Origin: Acetitomaculum ruminis DSM 5522
GTDB lineage: Bacteria; Bacillota; Clostridia; Lachnospirales; Lachnospiraceae
Assembly: GCF_900112085.1 (NCBI RefSeq)
Contig: NZ_FOJY01000001.1
Span: 62,001 to 126,000 of the forward strand
Direction of reading: 5' to 3'
Length of the DNA stretch: 64,000 bases
Each line of letters opens with the position of its first letter. The first letter of the stretch is position 1. A program made the position numbers and the translations under genes. Shown here one piece after another: positions 44,125-54,090 of this stretch. Below the pieces are notes generated by a model that saw only the letters and a program-made list of their open reading frames with translations, was not told the origin of the DNA and searched no databases.

Positions 44125-44219
44125 TGGTTAATTATAAGTAAGTTCTTCTTGCATTTTTACTTCTAACATCCCCAAAAACCCTGTGTAATTGAGAAAATAT
44201 ACCAATAGAGAACAAATCG

Positions 44220-44248
44220 TTGATATGTAAAAAATAGTAAGATATACT
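44220..44248 (+). promoter_or_regulatory. Promoter of the secreted protein gene
   Basis: TTGATA (44220-44225), 17-bp spacer, TATACT (44243-44248). A perfect palindrome AGTCTAGACT (44267-44276) lies about 15 bases past the likely start of transcription and could be an operator. Confidence 0.75.
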
Positions 44249-44343
44249 AGTTAAACAAACAGAGTAAGTCTAGACTAACTACTGTGCTTCACAAAAGTGC
44301 TGTTAGAAAAAGGACTATCAAACAAAGGGAGGATATTATATCT

Positions 44344-46584
44344 ATGAAGAAAAATATCAAAAACAGTATATCTAAAGTGTTGGCATCGTCCCTGTCAGTG
44401 GCAATGCTTTTCACTCAAATGACACCGGTGGCAATGGCACAAACACTTTCCAAAGGACCTGAAGAAAATACAAATCTTCTTGTAGACTATAACAAAGAAA
44501 ACATTGCAGATTTAAATGCATATGCTGTCAATGAGTCGTCTGAAAAAGTTGTATATGCACTTATGAATATTCCTTATGATAAATTTTATGAAAATGAAGG
44601 AAAAAATGCTGTAAGTGTAGAAGCTGTATCTTCAGCTACCCTGACAAAAACAAGAACCAGTCTTTCAAATGGTTCATATCATGTTAATTCAGATGGTTCA
44701 GATATTACAGGTATTATTTATCCTGTAAAACTTGTAGATGTAAACCTTGAGGGTAAAACTCAGATTACTGACGAATCCTCTGTATCAATTACCATATCTC
44801 AAAGGGGAACTACATCAACTACTGAATATAAAGGAAAAGATGCTTTATTTGAAGCTGGTAGCTATTCCTATTATGTATTAAGCGAAGAGCCTTCATATTA
44901 CAAAGAAGTAATTCAAAATAAGGATGGCAGTCTTTCCTTCGGAAAATCATCTGCTACAGTTAAAAATATTAATGCTACAGCTACATTTTCCACTTCTTCA
45001 AGATATGGTGATTATCAATTAAACCTTTCAGCAGATGCCCTTTTTGGAAATGATGCTGATAATAAAGCAATTACAGATGTGGTTTATGGTGTTGCAGTTA
45101 ATACCACTGACGGATATTCATATGGAATGCGTCATGTAGAAAACATCTGGAGACAAAAAGAAATTGCATGGAGCGCTGGTTTTACAACTCAATCTCATGG
45201 TTGCAACCTTTCTTACCGTCCTTATGAGTCAATGATGGGAAAAACTATTTCAAGCGTGACTTATTATACAGAAGATGGTGTATTTAATTTAGATATCGAT
45301 GATGTATATGTTCCAGTTAAAACAAATGCTACAGTTTCTGTGGATACTGCACCTGCAAAAACAGGAAGTACAAATGTAAAATTTGAAAATCTTCCTAAGG
45401 ATTTTTCACCTGTTTATGAAATAAAGGGACTTGAAAATAGTTCTGTTTCAAACGGTGTATTATCATATACAGATGCACCTAATGGAGAATATACTCTTAA
45501 AGTTACAGATGGAAATAATAAATATGCATCTATTTCAACAACTTTTACTCTTTACAGTGAAACACCATTATTATATGACGACAATGAAACAGCTTTAGTA
45601 AAAACTGACAGTGCATCAACTGATGATTTTTCAAAATATATCGGAGCAATAAAGTCTGTAAAGGTGGGAGAGCAAAGCTATAGTACTTCAGGCCGAGGAG
45701 CAGTTACAATAATTAAAGAAGACGGAACTTTTGATTTAACTGCTACTGCATTTTCAGATAACGCACTGGTATATGATGTTACTATTGTTGCAGCAGGTTA
45801 CCAGGATTATTCCTTTAAATTAAATCTGGCTACAGCTCTTAAAAATGAAAATGTAACTGTTTCAGGTGAAAGCTTTACTTATACAGGTCTTGACATTGAA
45901 CCAGAAGTTACTGTTGTAAATAAAGAGGGAGAAAAACTTAAAAAAGATACAGATTACACAGTAAAATATATTGATAATAAAAATGTTTCTGATAAAGCAG
46001 TTGTCGTAGTTGAAGGAATGGGATTATATAAAGGAATTGTTGAAAAAACATTTACAATTAATCCTTTAAAATTAACAAAGTCAAATGTAAAATTGTCAAA
46101 ACAGTCAGTTACTTATAATGGAAAGGTTCAAACACCGAAGATAACTGTTAAAAATGCTGAAAATAAACAATTGGTTAAAGGAAAAGACTTCACTGTTGTT
46201 ACTTCAAAGACAGCAAAGAATGCCGGAAAATATACTTATATAATCAAAGGTAAGAACAACTATACTGGAGAGATAAAAGTTACATATGAGATAAAAAAAG
46301 CTTCTCAGAAAATAACAAATGTTACTAAATCAAAAACTATTGCATATAAGAAAGTTGCCCAAAAAGCTCAAACATTTAATCTTGTGGCAAAAGCAGCTTC
46401 AAAGCTGACCTATGTAAAAGTAAGTGGTAACAAGAATATTCAGATTTCAAAGAGCGGTAAAGTAACAGTAAAAAAAGGTCTTAAGAAAGGTACATATAAG
46501 ATAAAAGTAAAATTAACTGCTGCAAAAACAAGTAATTATAACGCAGCTACAAGCACAAATACAATAACTGTAAAAGTTAAATAA
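44344..46584 (+). CDS. Secreted surface protein with Tp47-like and Ig-like repeats
   Basis: 746 residues. Start ATG at 44344 (MKKNIKNSISKVLASS) with GGGAGG upstream; the signal peptide runs to about residue 32 (VAMA-QT). Residues 60-340 resemble the penicillin-binding Tp47 domain C-like region found in clostridial secreted proteins (VEAVSSATLTKT..., TQSHGCNLSYRPYESMMG). Two related repeats near 505-582 and 583-662 (FTYTGLDIEPEV..., VTYNGKVQTPKI...YTGEIKVTYEI) are Ig/MBG-like, and the last 80 residues form another lysine-rich beta module. No LPXTG or membrane anchor, so it may be held by charge to the wall. Function uncertain; adhesion or wall-binding is an inference. Confidence 0.8.
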   Translation: MKKNIKNSISKVLASSLSVAMLFTQMTPVAMAQTLSKGPEENTNLLVDYNKENIADLNAYAVNESSEKVVYALMNIPYDKFYENEGKNAVSVEAVSSATLTKTRTSLSNGSYHVNSDGSDITGIIYPVKLVDVNLEGKTQITDESSVSITISQRGTTSTTEYKGKDALFEAGSYSYYVLSEEPSYYKEVIQNKDGSLSFGKSSATVKNINATATFSTSSRYGDYQLNLSADALFGNDADNKAITDVVYGVAVNTTDGYSYGMRHVENIWRQKEIAWSAGFTTQSHGCNLSYRPYESMMGKTISSVTYYTEDGVFNLDIDDVYVPVKTNATVSVDTAPAKTGSTNVKFENLPKDFSPVYEIKGLENSSVSNGVLSYTDAPNGEYTLKVTDGNNKYASISTTFTLYSETPLLYDDNETALVKTDSASTDDFSKYIGAIKSVKVGEQSYSTSGRGAVTIIKEDGTFDLTATAFSDNALVYDVTIVAAGYQDYSFKLNLATALKNENVTVSGESFTYTGLDIEPEVTVVNKEGEKLKKDTDYTVKYIDNKNVSDKAVVVVEGMGLYKGIVEKTFTINPLKLTKSNVKLSKQSVTYNGKVQTPKITVKNAENKQLVKGKDFTVVTSKTAKNAGKYTYIIKGKNNYTGEIKVTYEIKKASQKITNVTKSKTIAYKKVAQKAQTFNLVAKAASKLTYVKVSGNKNIQISKSGKVTVKKGLKKGTYKIKVKLTAAKTSNYNAATSTNTITVKVK

Positions 46585-46608
46585 GCTCATAATTATTCTA
46601 TAATTTAG

Positions 46609-46640
46609 GAAGCCGGTTATTTAGCCGGCTTCTTTTTGTA
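46609..46640 (+). terminator. Terminator of the secreted protein gene
   Basis: GAAGCCGG pairs with CCGGCTTC (eight pairs), loop TTATTTAG, followed by TTTTTG. Confidence 0.92.
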
Positions 46641-46718
46641 CCCTATGGAAAATAAATGTGTTAAACTAAATATTGGTGCAAGGCACTAAAATGAACAAAT
46701 TTAAATTTGGAGGAAATA

Positions 46719-47000
46719 ATGAATATTTTAGCTTATGTACTGGTATATTTGAGTTTTATGAATGTGGTGGGGCTTGTAATTATGGGAATTGATAAATACA
46801 AAGCTTTGAAGGATGCATGGAGAATTCCTGAAAAGACGCTGTTTCTCATAAGTTTGTTCGGTGGAAGTGTAGGAACCTGGTCAGGTATGTATATGTTTCA
46901 CCATAAGACTAAGCACTGGTATTTTGTAATAGGAATGCCTGTTATTATGCTTTGCCATATAGCAATTGCCCTATATGTTTATTTTAATCTAATTGCTTAA
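46719..47000 (+). CDS. DUF1294 membrane protein
   Basis: 93 residues from ATG 46719 (MNILAYVLVYLSF), nine bases after TTGGAGGAAA. Three hydrophobic spans; the DUF1294 pattern is visible as GIDKYKA...WRIPEKTLFLISLFGGSVGTWSGMYMFHHKTKHWYF. Function unknown. Confidence 0.9.
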   Translation: MNILAYVLVYLSFMNVVGLVIMGIDKYKALKDAWRIPEKTLFLISLFGGSVGTWSGMYMFHHKTKHWYFVIGMPVIMLCHIAIALYVYFNLIA

Positions 47001-47045
47001 AAATCTTTTGTGACGCTGATTATAAAATTATCGGTAGAAAGAGGT

Positions 47046-47077
47046 ATCCGCCAATCCTCGATTTGGGAATGGCGGAT
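47046..47077 (-). terminator. Possible weak terminator of the LRR protein gene
   Basis: ATCCGCCA pairs with TGGCGGAT (eight pairs). On the minus strand it is followed by ACCTCTTTCT, a poor T-run; it lies 64 bases past the stop of the minus-strand gene. Confidence 0.4.
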
Positions 47078-47140
47078 AAGCAAATGAAAGTCAAAAATTC
47101 TATCAATACTGTTAGTAGTAGAAAAACTCTAATTAATCTC

Positions 47141-48763
47141 TTATATTGTGACATACTTTGGATATGATTCCCATAGAGAATAATACTTATTTAGATTTAT
47201 TTTTTTAAATGTTCTTATTCTGACATAATATCTGGTTTTAGATTTAAGTTTATCAATGGTAGCTTTGGAAGCTGTCTTATTTTTTATTACAAGAGTTTTA
47301 ATATTTTTATTAAAATTTTTGCTGGTGGAATATTGTATTTCATAGCCTGAAACCATTGATTTTAAACAATTCCAGCTTATTGTAAGTTTTCCGGATTTAG
47401 CAGTTGCTTTTTTGATGCTTGTGGCAGGTGGCAAAATTTTAAAGGTTGCTTTTAGATTTCCGGAATAATTTCCTTTTAAAGTGGCTGTAACCGTAGCCTT
47501 TCCAACATTTACATTAGAAGAATATTTTAAAGTATACCAAGTAGATTTTAAAACTTTACCCTTTGAATCCTTTATTGTAACCTTTGGTTTTAAAGCTTTT
47601 TTGGTAAAAGTAATATCCCTGCTTGAAACTTGTATCTTATTGGCTTTGTAGATTATGGTTTTATTTAAAACCTTATTACATACTTTGCATTTTTCTAAAA
47701 TATAACCATCCGTCTTAGTTGTGGCTTTTTTAATGATTTTTTTACAAATATGTGGTGTAACTTTTAAATCCCAGCTTCCCGTTGATAATCCTGTGGAAAA
47801 ATTTCCCTGATTTTTCTTAGTATCATAAATAAAAGCCTGACAGTCATAGCAGGATGCTTTAATAACGATTTTTATCGATGAATTATTTACTAATGTAAAT
47901 TTACTGTCTTTATTTATGTTTAGGATAATAGCATCTTTTCCTGTGTTTTTTAAGGATTTTGGGATATTTATATATTCTAAATAGTTGTTATTTATGGCTT
48001 CGTTAAAAATATTAAATACGCCATTGGGAATAGAGTAGCTTTCACCTTTTTTTTGGGAAGGATAGCAAATAAGAGTGCTCATATCTGCATTATACAAAAT
48101 GGAATTGTCTGATTTTAAACCAACATTGTCTTCGGAAACTTCAATATTTTTAAGTTTTGGACAGTTTGCAAAGGGATTATTTTTTATGGTAAATGTTTCT
48201 AAAGTTGAATCTCCGTCAAAATAAACATTTTCAAGGGAAGTATTTTTGCTAAAAACCCCTTCACCTATTGACTCTAAATAGGCAGGAAGGTAAAGAACTG
48301 TAATATTTTGACATTGTGAAAAAGAATAATCCCCTAATTTTCTTAAGGCGAATGAGAATGAAAAATCAGAAAGATTAGTACAATTATAAAAGGCATAGTC
48401 GTTAATTGTATTTACCGATTTGTCAATTTCAATGGATTTTAGAAAAGTACAGTCTTTAAAGGCAGCTGCACCAATGTTTGTAACTGCTTTATTTACTATC
48501 AGGGTTTTTATATTTGAAATATATTTTTTCCAGGGACATGGATGATAATCATATGAAGCTTCGTTAATAAAATCCCACATTTTACCATTTCCGGATATTG
48601 TTAGAAGCCCATTATCAGTAAGCTCCCAGGTTAATTTATCTCCGCATTGTCCTGAATCTATTATGTTTGTTCCAGCTTTTACTCTTAAAAAATTAAATGA
48701 CAAAAGCTGGAATAAAATAAATAAAAATGTCAAAGCTTTTATCAGACTGTTTTTTTTCTTCAT
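47141..48763 (-). CDS. BspA-like leucine-rich repeat surface protein with fibronectin III domain
   Basis: 540 residues. Signal peptide 1-30 (SLIKALTFLFILFQLLSF...VKA). The opening GQCGDKLTWELTDNGLLTISGNGKMWDF is the usual cap of BspA-type proteins, followed by LRR_5 repeats (IGAAAFKDCTFLKSIEIDKS, INDYAFYNCTNLSDFSF, IGEGVFSKNTSLENVYFDG). Next come a HICKKIIKKATTKTDGYILEKC module, an Ig-like module like that of the 44344-46584 protein, and a C-terminal fibronectin III-like domain (KKATAKSGKLTISWNC...GYEIQYSTSKNF). A host or particle adhesin is likely. Eight bases after the PPTase stop, so they share a transcript. Confidence 0.9.
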   Translation of the reverse strand: MKKKNSLIKALTFLFILFQLLSFNFLRVKAGTNIIDSGQCGDKLTWELTDNGLLTISGNGKMWDFINEASYDYHPCPWKKYISNIKTLIVNKAVTNIGAAAFKDCTFLKSIEIDKSVNTINDYAFYNCTNLSDFSFSFALRKLGDYSFSQCQNITVLYLPAYLESIGEGVFSKNTSLENVYFDGDSTLETFTIKNNPFANCPKLKNIEVSEDNVGLKSDNSILYNADMSTLICYPSQKKGESYSIPNGVFNIFNEAINNNYLEYINIPKSLKNTGKDAIILNINKDSKFTLVNNSSIKIVIKASCYDCQAFIYDTKKNQGNFSTGLSTGSWDLKVTPHICKKIIKKATTKTDGYILEKCKVCNKVLNKTIIYKANKIQVSSRDITFTKKALKPKVTIKDSKGKVLKSTWYTLKYSSNVNVGKATVTATLKGNYSGNLKATFKILPPATSIKKATAKSGKLTISWNCLKSMVSGYEIQYSTSKNFNKNIKTLVIKNKTASKATIDKLKSKTRYYVRIRTFKKINLNKYYSLWESYPKYVTI

Positions 48764-48771
48764 TTTTTACA

Positions 48772-49440
48772 TTAACCTTCCTTTTTATCCTGTATTTTAT
48801 AGAAATCATATATATCCTGAATATTGATTTCTAATCTTTTAAAAGAATTATCCTTTTTACTGTAGCCTGTGCAGATACAGTTATTATACCTGTAGGTGCA
48901 GTAGCAGTGGGAACTGTTTTCGTCTAAGGTATTTATTTTTGTAAGTTTTGCTATTAGTCCTGAGCCTGAATACTTGGTACAGGCCTCTTTTCTTGTCCAG
49001 CATTTAAAAAATCTTTCGTTTTGTAAGTCATTAGAAACCTCGTTAATATAATCAAGTTCTTTTTCGTGAAAAACCTGTTCACAGACAATTAATGGTGCTT
49101 TTTTGATAATTTCTATATCCACACCAACATCATCTAAATCGCTGATTCCCAGTAATATATTTTTTTCACAATGGGAAAAATTAAAATGCAAATCATTATT
49201 ATTTAAAATATAGGGTTTTTTATTTCTCTGACTGAAAAAAATTATTTCTTTAGGAGTAGTATTAAGTCTTTTTGAGATAATCATTCGACTTAATAAATCT
49301 GCATAAAGGCTTAAAACCTTATCTTTATCAAAATGATAGGAAAGAATGCGTTTTTTTCTTTCGTCACCTACAAAGGAAATAAGCTTTTCTTCTTTTTCTC
49401 CCCAGGTATTATCCGGAATAGTAAGATTGTATAATTCCAT
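48772..49440 (-). CDS. 4'-phosphopantetheinyl transferase (Sfp type)
   Basis: 222 residues. The family motifs are present: FNFSHCEKNILLGISDLDDVGVDIE (magnesium ligand Asp) and FFKCWTRKEACTKYSG (WxxKEA). It moves phosphopantetheine from CoA to carrier proteins. No polyketide or nonribosomal peptide genes lie in the window; the partner carrier is elsewhere. Upstream gene of a two-gene unit with the LRR protein. TCAGGAGC lies before the start. Confidence 0.92.
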   Translation of the reverse strand: MELYNLTIPDNTWGEKEEKLISFVGDERKKRILSYHFDKDKVLSLYADLLSRMIISKRLNTTPKEIIFFSQRNKKPYILNNNDLHFNFSHCEKNILLGISDLDDVGVDIEIIKKAPLIVCEQVFHEKELDYINEVSNDLQNERFFKCWTRKEACTKYSGSGLIAKLTKINTLDENSSHCYCTYRYNNCICTGYSKKDNSFKRLEINIQDIYDFYKIQDKKEG

Positions 49441-49523
49441 TTTTTGCTCCTGAAAATTCTAAAAATTTCTTTGTTAATAAATATAACATTTATCCTGCAT
49501 ATAATAAAGTAGGCAAATGCTAT

Positions 49524-49558
49524 AAAAAAACAGGAACCGCAAAAATTCACGATTCCTG
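49524..49558 (-). terminator. Terminator of the chemoreceptor genes
   Basis: On the minus strand CAGGAATCG pairs with CGGTTCCTG around a TGAATTTTTG loop, followed by TTTTTTTATA. It lies 26 bases past the stop of the 49584-51683 gene. Confidence 0.9.
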
Positions 49559-49583
49559 ATTATATAATATTAGATATAAATGA

Positions 49584-51683
49584 TTATTCAAATTTGTAAT
49601 TGCTTACCACATTATCAAGATCTTCTGAAATCTCCAGCTGTTTAGCTGAAATATCATTAATATTGTTTACTTCTGAGGCGACAGTTTCAACATTATCAAG
49701 AATTGTTTTGCTGTCTTCAGCAGCAGATTGGGAAGCAGTTGCAATATTATTAATTGCATTGGATACCTGTTCCATAGTAGTTTTTAATTGTCCTGATATT
49801 TCTGCCAGGTAGGAAGCAAGTTCTTCAATGCTTGTTGCATCTTCTTCGTATTGAGTTGATACATCAATAAGAGATTTATAGTCTGGTGTAACATGCTCAT
49901 TAATAAAATTAATAAGCTCACTGGAATCTTTAGAAAGTACACTAACTGATTCTCTTACCTTGGAAACTGTTCCTTGAATATTAGAAACGGTATCAGAGGT
50001 TTGATTGGCAAGATTTCCAATTTCGCTGGCAACTACTGCAAATCCCTTGCCGTTTTCCCCGGCTCTTGCAGCTTCTATTGAAGCATTCAAGGACAGGAGA
50101 GTGATTTGTTCAGCAATATCTGAAATTATAACTGCCATGGAATCAATATCATTTACGACCTTTGAATTGTCAATACTAGTCTCAAGCCTTTTTTGGAACT
50201 GTTCTGACAATTCCATTGCATTATTAAAGGATTCCACAGAAGATTCTCCAACTTTTTTAGCTCTGACTTTTATTTCCTTGGACATGGTCTCAGAATCTGA
50301 GGCCTTGTTGGATAATTGTCCAATGCTTGACTTAACCTCTGCAACAGAGGAAGTAAGCTGTTGTGTTGTGGCAGAATTATCCATCATTGCTGATGAGATA
50401 GTCTGTATGGCTTCTCTTATTTCGTTGAAGCTGCTGTCTAATTCATTAACGGCAGATTTTAAAATATTACAGTTTTCGCTGATAGTTTTTGAATTATCAG
50501 AAATTAAGCTCATTTCTTCTTTGTTTGAATCCAGCATTTCATTTAATGCATCTGTCATTTCGCCTACTTCGTTTCGACTCTTTATCTTTACCTTATCAAT
50601 AGATAAATCTCCATTTGACATGGCTATAGACATATCCTTAACTATGGATATTGGTTTTGAAATGCTTTTAGCCTGCAGGTAAATTGATAATGATAAAAGC
50701 GCAATAGCAATAATACATACAATAATATTAACATTAATTTGTCTGTATGTATCTGCAAATAATTCTTGCTGAGGTATGCTTAACATTAATATCCACTGGT
50801 AATCGGTAAAACGTTTAAAGAATACAATTTGTTTAGCTCCATTTCTGGAGTTTCTAAAACTTCCGCTAAGATTATTTTCGTTTTCAATATATTCTGCATG
50901 TTCTTTTAATCCGTCTATATCTGCAATATTTACTGTCAAAATATCTTCTTTATCATCTGAACTTAACATAAAACCATCCCAGGATATTAATGTTGCATAA
51001 CCACTCTCACCTATCTGGATTCCATCAATAATTTCCTGAATGAAACTCATATCAATATCAGTATTAACGGCACCTATAAAATTACCGTCATTATCAAGAA
51101 TCGGGACAATATATGAAGTCATTAAAATTCCGATAGCGGTATCGGTATAGGTTTCTGTATAGGTAGGTTTTTTTGTCTCCTTGGCACTTTGATACCAGGA
51201 AGTTTGAGTATAATCATAATCTTCCCCCAAGTCGGTAAGTTCGATTTTTCCATCTTTTTCTGCAAGATAGTAGTATGGTTTTTCTACTTTTTTTGCGGCA
51301 TCTGATTCAAGGAAAAATCCCAAAGCAACAATACCGTCATTATCTTTAATGGTTCTTTCCATACTTTCTATACAGGAGTTTATTTCTACACTATCATTGG
51401 ATGACAGGATAACCCCAAGTAAATCAGCTGTTGCTGAAGTGGTGTTTTCAGCAGCATGCATTTTTGATGACAGTTTGGCTGACTCGGCTTGTAATTCTGC
51501 CATTACAGCTTGAGTTTCAAGTTTATCAGTATTTTGAATAGATAAATAGGTAGCTACGGAAACTAATACTATAAATCCCAATATTGTAATGGGGAGAACA
51601 GATAATAACAGTTGAAATAATATTTTCCCTCCAGTCTGTTTAGTTTTTTGGGGTTTTTCGCTTTTATTTTTGTTTTTAAACAT
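49584..51683 (-). CDS. Methyl-accepting chemotaxis protein
   Basis: 699 residues from the start at 51683 ([10 protein letters not shown]); a longer frame to 51734 lacks a better ribosome site. Membrane segment near 22-48, an extracellular double-Cache (dCACHE) sensor with the [19 protein letters not shown] motif, a second membrane segment near 305-325, HAMP, and a long helical signalling domain. Its tip ([24 protein letters not shown]) is the CheA/CheW-binding hairpin. Probably senses amino acids or organic acids. Ends with a terminator. Second of two chemoreceptors in tandem. Confidence 0.95.
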   Translation of the reverse strand: MFKNKNKSEKPQKTKQTGGKILFQLLLSVLPITILGFIVLVSVATYLSIQNTDKLETQAVMAELQAESAKLSSKMHAAENTTSATADLLGVILSSNDSVEINSCIESMERTIKDNDGIVALGFFLESDAAKKVEKPYYYLAEKDGKIELTDLGEDYDYTQTSWYQSAKETKKPTYTETYTDTAIGILMTSYIVPILDNDGNFIGAVNTDIDMSFIQEIIDGIQIGESGYATLISWDGFMLSSDDKEDILTVNIADIDGLKEHAEYIENENNLSGSFRNSRNGAKQIVFFKRFTDYQWILMLSIPQQELFADTYRQINVNIIVCIIAIALLSLSIYLQAKSISKPISIVKDMSIAMSNGDLSIDKVKIKSRNEVGEMTDALNEMLDSNKEEMSLISDNSKTISENCNILKSAVNELDSSFNEIREAIQTISSAMMDNSATTQQLTSSVAEVKSSIGQLSNKASDSETMSKEIKVRAKKVGESSVESFNNAMELSEQFQKRLETSIDNSKVVNDIDSMAVIISDIAEQITLLSLNASIEAARAGENGKGFAVVASEIGNLANQTSDTVSNIQGTVSKVRESVSVLSKDSSELINFINEHVTPDYKSLIDVSTQYEEDATSIEELASYLAEISGQLKTTMEQVSNAINNIATASQSAAEDSKTILDNVETVASEVNNINDISAKQLEISEDLDNVVSNYKFE

Positions 51684-51742
51684 CCTTATTTCATCCTTTC
51701 CCTTAAATATATAAATTAGGTATTGTTTTACCATTTAATAAT

Positions 51743-53719
51743 CTATTGAACTTTAAATACCTTAACCATTTCTGTCATATGTGATGCCTGTCCGGAAAGT
51801 TCAACGCTGGATGCTGCTGTTTCTTCAGAAGCAGCGGTATTAGAACGAACCACATCAGAAATATTATGAATTTCATCCTGAATAGTAGTAGATGAGCTGG
51901 CCTGAGACGCAGTATCATCGGAAATTGTTCCAAATGCTTTGGAAATCTGTTCAGAATTTGCAACTACTTTATTTAGTATTTCGGCAGTATTATCTGCATA
52001 GCCTTTAGCCACATTTATGGATGCAATGCAGGTTTCTATCAATTCCGCAGTCTTTTTTGATTCTTCAGAACTTCTATATGCCAGTTCTCTGACTTCTTCT
52101 GCAACAACGGCAAATCCTTTACCGTTGGCACCTGCTCTTGCAGCTTCTACTGAGGCATTAAGAGAAAGAAGATTAGTCTGGAAGGCAATGTTATCTATGG
52201 CGCCTACGATAGCGGAAATATCATTAGACATTTTTTCTACTTCATTTACAGCATCAAGTAATAAATTCATATCTTCATTTCCTTCTCTGATAAGGTCATC
52301 TAATTGAGAAAGTTCTTTGCTTACCAATGTACAGTTTTCAGCATTACTGGTTATTCTGCTGACAATATCTTCTATATTTTCTTCTAAGGTGGCAATCGAA
52401 GAAGCCTGGGCAGTAGAGCCTGATGAGAGAGAAGATGCCGCCTGGGAAAGCTGACTTGAACCAATCTCAACCTCAGATGCTGCCGATTGTACTTCTTTTA
52501 ATAAATTGCTTAATATTGATTTAACTGAATTTACAGACTTAGACAATTCATTGTATTCTCCCGGATATTCCTTCATATCCTCAACAGTTAAGTTTCTCTT
52601 TGAAATTTCTCCAAGTATTTTATTAACGTCACCTATAATACTTTTAAGAGTCTTGTGCATTTCCACAACAGTATTTTGCAGTAAGCCGACTTCACTTCGA
52701 CTTTTACTCTTTTTTAGCTTAACATCAAATTCACCCATGGAAAGACTTGAAAGAATTTTAATGGAATCACTAACCGGTTTTAATTGAATTCTGATTATTA
52801 CAAAAATTATAACAATGAATATAACAGTTAATATGCCTATTGTAGACAGAGCTGTAAGAGAAGCCTTAACTGTTTTGTTTCTTATCAGAGATTCGTCAAA
52901 AGTGGTACCTACAGTCCATCCCATGTCACCTACTGCTGCAAAAGAAACACTTTTTAATACCCCGTCGTAGTCAGTAAACTCAACAAAATTACCTTCTTCA
53001 AGATCCAGGTCAAAAATGTCAGTAAATATAGTATTTCCATCAGTTGTTGGAAGAAAATCTTCATTATAATGGGATACCACACTGTTATCAGAAGCCAAAA
53101 GGAAAGATTTTGTTGTAGGATCGGTATTAACACTTTCCATATATTCTGTCATGGATGATATAGTTATATCTGCCAGGATTACACATTCTCTGTTATTTAT
53201 CTTAAAGGCCTTGCATATTGATATAACCATTTTTCCTGTAGTTGCATCTGTATATGGATCTGTTATAACAAAATCGTTTGTTTTAACTGCCTGTTTATAC
53301 CATGGTCTTTCGGTTGGGACAATATCAGATTTTGAATTATCTGAAAGCAAAACAGTATTATTATCTCCAAAAGAACAGTAATACATAAGGGCATCAGGGT
53401 TGTTTTCAATCTGATTTGCCATATATTTTACAATTCCTTGAGAATCGTCAGAATTTACAGTCTGTAATGATGTAATCATAGTTTGAAGAAAAGTTTCCTG
53501 CTTGTTTACCCATCCATAAATGATTTCAGCATTTTTGTCTGCTGTGGAAATGGTATTATCCCTGGAATCTTCAAACACCTGATTTCTAAAGGTGTTCATA
53601 TTAAACACCTCAGACAGTACCACCAGGATAATTATTACTAATCCCATTAAAATTGAAAGCTTCAAGCTAAGAGAACCTTTCGCTTTTATATTTCCTTTTT
53701 TAGAATTGGAATCTGACAT
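51743..53719 (-). CDS. Methyl-accepting chemotaxis protein
   Basis: 658 residues. Membrane segment at about 20-42, a dCACHE sensor (RPWYKQAVKTNDFVITDPYTDATTGKMVISICK), second membrane segment near 290-312, HAMP and signalling helices with the tip [26 protein letters not shown]. The PWYKQA...TDPYTDATTGK pattern is typical of amino-acid-sensing dCACHE domains. Start with AAGGAGGTAAAC upstream. First gene of the pair; the 60-base gap to the next has no terminator. The two tips differ (AEEVREL against ASEIGNL), so they may belong to different helical length classes. Confidence 0.96.
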   Translation of the reverse strand: MSDSNSKKGNIKAKGSLSLKLSILMGLVIIILVVLSEVFNMNTFRNQVFEDSRDNTISTADKNAEIIYGWVNKQETFLQTMITSLQTVNSDDSQGIVKYMANQIENNPDALMYYCSFGDNNTVLLSDNSKSDIVPTERPWYKQAVKTNDFVITDPYTDATTGKMVISICKAFKINNRECVILADITISSMTEYMESVNTDPTTKSFLLASDNSVVSHYNEDFLPTTDGNTIFTDIFDLDLEEGNFVEFTDYDGVLKSVSFAAVGDMGWTVGTTFDESLIRNKTVKASLTALSTIGILTVIFIVIIFVIIRIQLKPVSDSIKILSSLSMGEFDVKLKKSKSRSEVGLLQNTVVEMHKTLKSIIGDVNKILGEISKRNLTVEDMKEYPGEYNELSKSVNSVKSILSNLLKEVQSAASEVEIGSSQLSQAASSLSSGSTAQASSIATLEENIEDIVSRITSNAENCTLVSKELSQLDDLIREGNEDMNLLLDAVNEVEKMSNDISAIVGAIDNIAFQTNLLSLNASVEAARAGANGKGFAVVAEEVRELAYRSSEESKKTAELIETCIASINVAKGYADNTAEILNKVVANSEQISKAFGTISDDTASQASSSTTIQDEIHNISDVVRSNTAASEETAASSVELSGQASHMTEMVKVFKVQ

Positions 53720-54008
53720 CTTTGTTTACCTCCTTAAAACCTCTATTTTATATATTTTGTCAGTTGATTATTTTTCACGTTATTATTCTGAAAATTTTAT
53801 CGGTTCAAATATCGTTTTTATAAAACAAAATTAGTAAAAAATAAATATATGACAAAAGTAATTGCTGTAATATTTTGTTATTGTTAACAAAAATACAGGT
53901 AAAAGATTTTAAAAATGTAATTAGTTAGATAAAAACACATTAAATATAAAAATGTCACAAAATCCAGTAAAATAAAGAAAAAATGGTAAAGAAACCTTCT
54001 AAAAAGTA
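53720..54008. other. Divergent intergenic region, chemoreceptors/iron genes
   Basis: AT-rich. On the minus strand ACCGATAAAA (near 53804-53795) resembles the -10 of motility sigma factor promoters, but a TAAA box stands only 12 bases away rather than 15, so the match is incomplete. No gene seen. Confidence 0.4.
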
Positions 54009-54037
54009 TTGACTTTTTTTTGCGTGATGGTTAGAAT
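54009..54037 (+). promoter_or_regulatory. Promoter of the feo genes with overlapping operator-like site
   Basis: TTGACT (54009-54014), 17-bp spacer, TAGAAT (54032-54037). The 18-bp near-palindrome GGTTAGAATAGACTTACC (54029-54046) covers the -10, as expected for an iron-dependent repressor site. Confidence 0.75.
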
Positions 54038-54090
54038 AGACTTACCGAAAGAAATGAGACGAAGTTTCATGAATACGGGAGGTGATATTT

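Noticed and set aside
50005-50682. 225-codon plus-strand frame inside the chemoreceptor gene
   Set aside because: Lies entirely within a minus-strand gene with clear domains; serine/alanine/phenylalanine-rich antisense composition, no ribosome site.
53795-53820. Motility sigma factor promoter before the chemoreceptors
   Set aside because: CCGATAA is present on the minus strand, but the only TAAA box is 12 bases from it rather than about 15.
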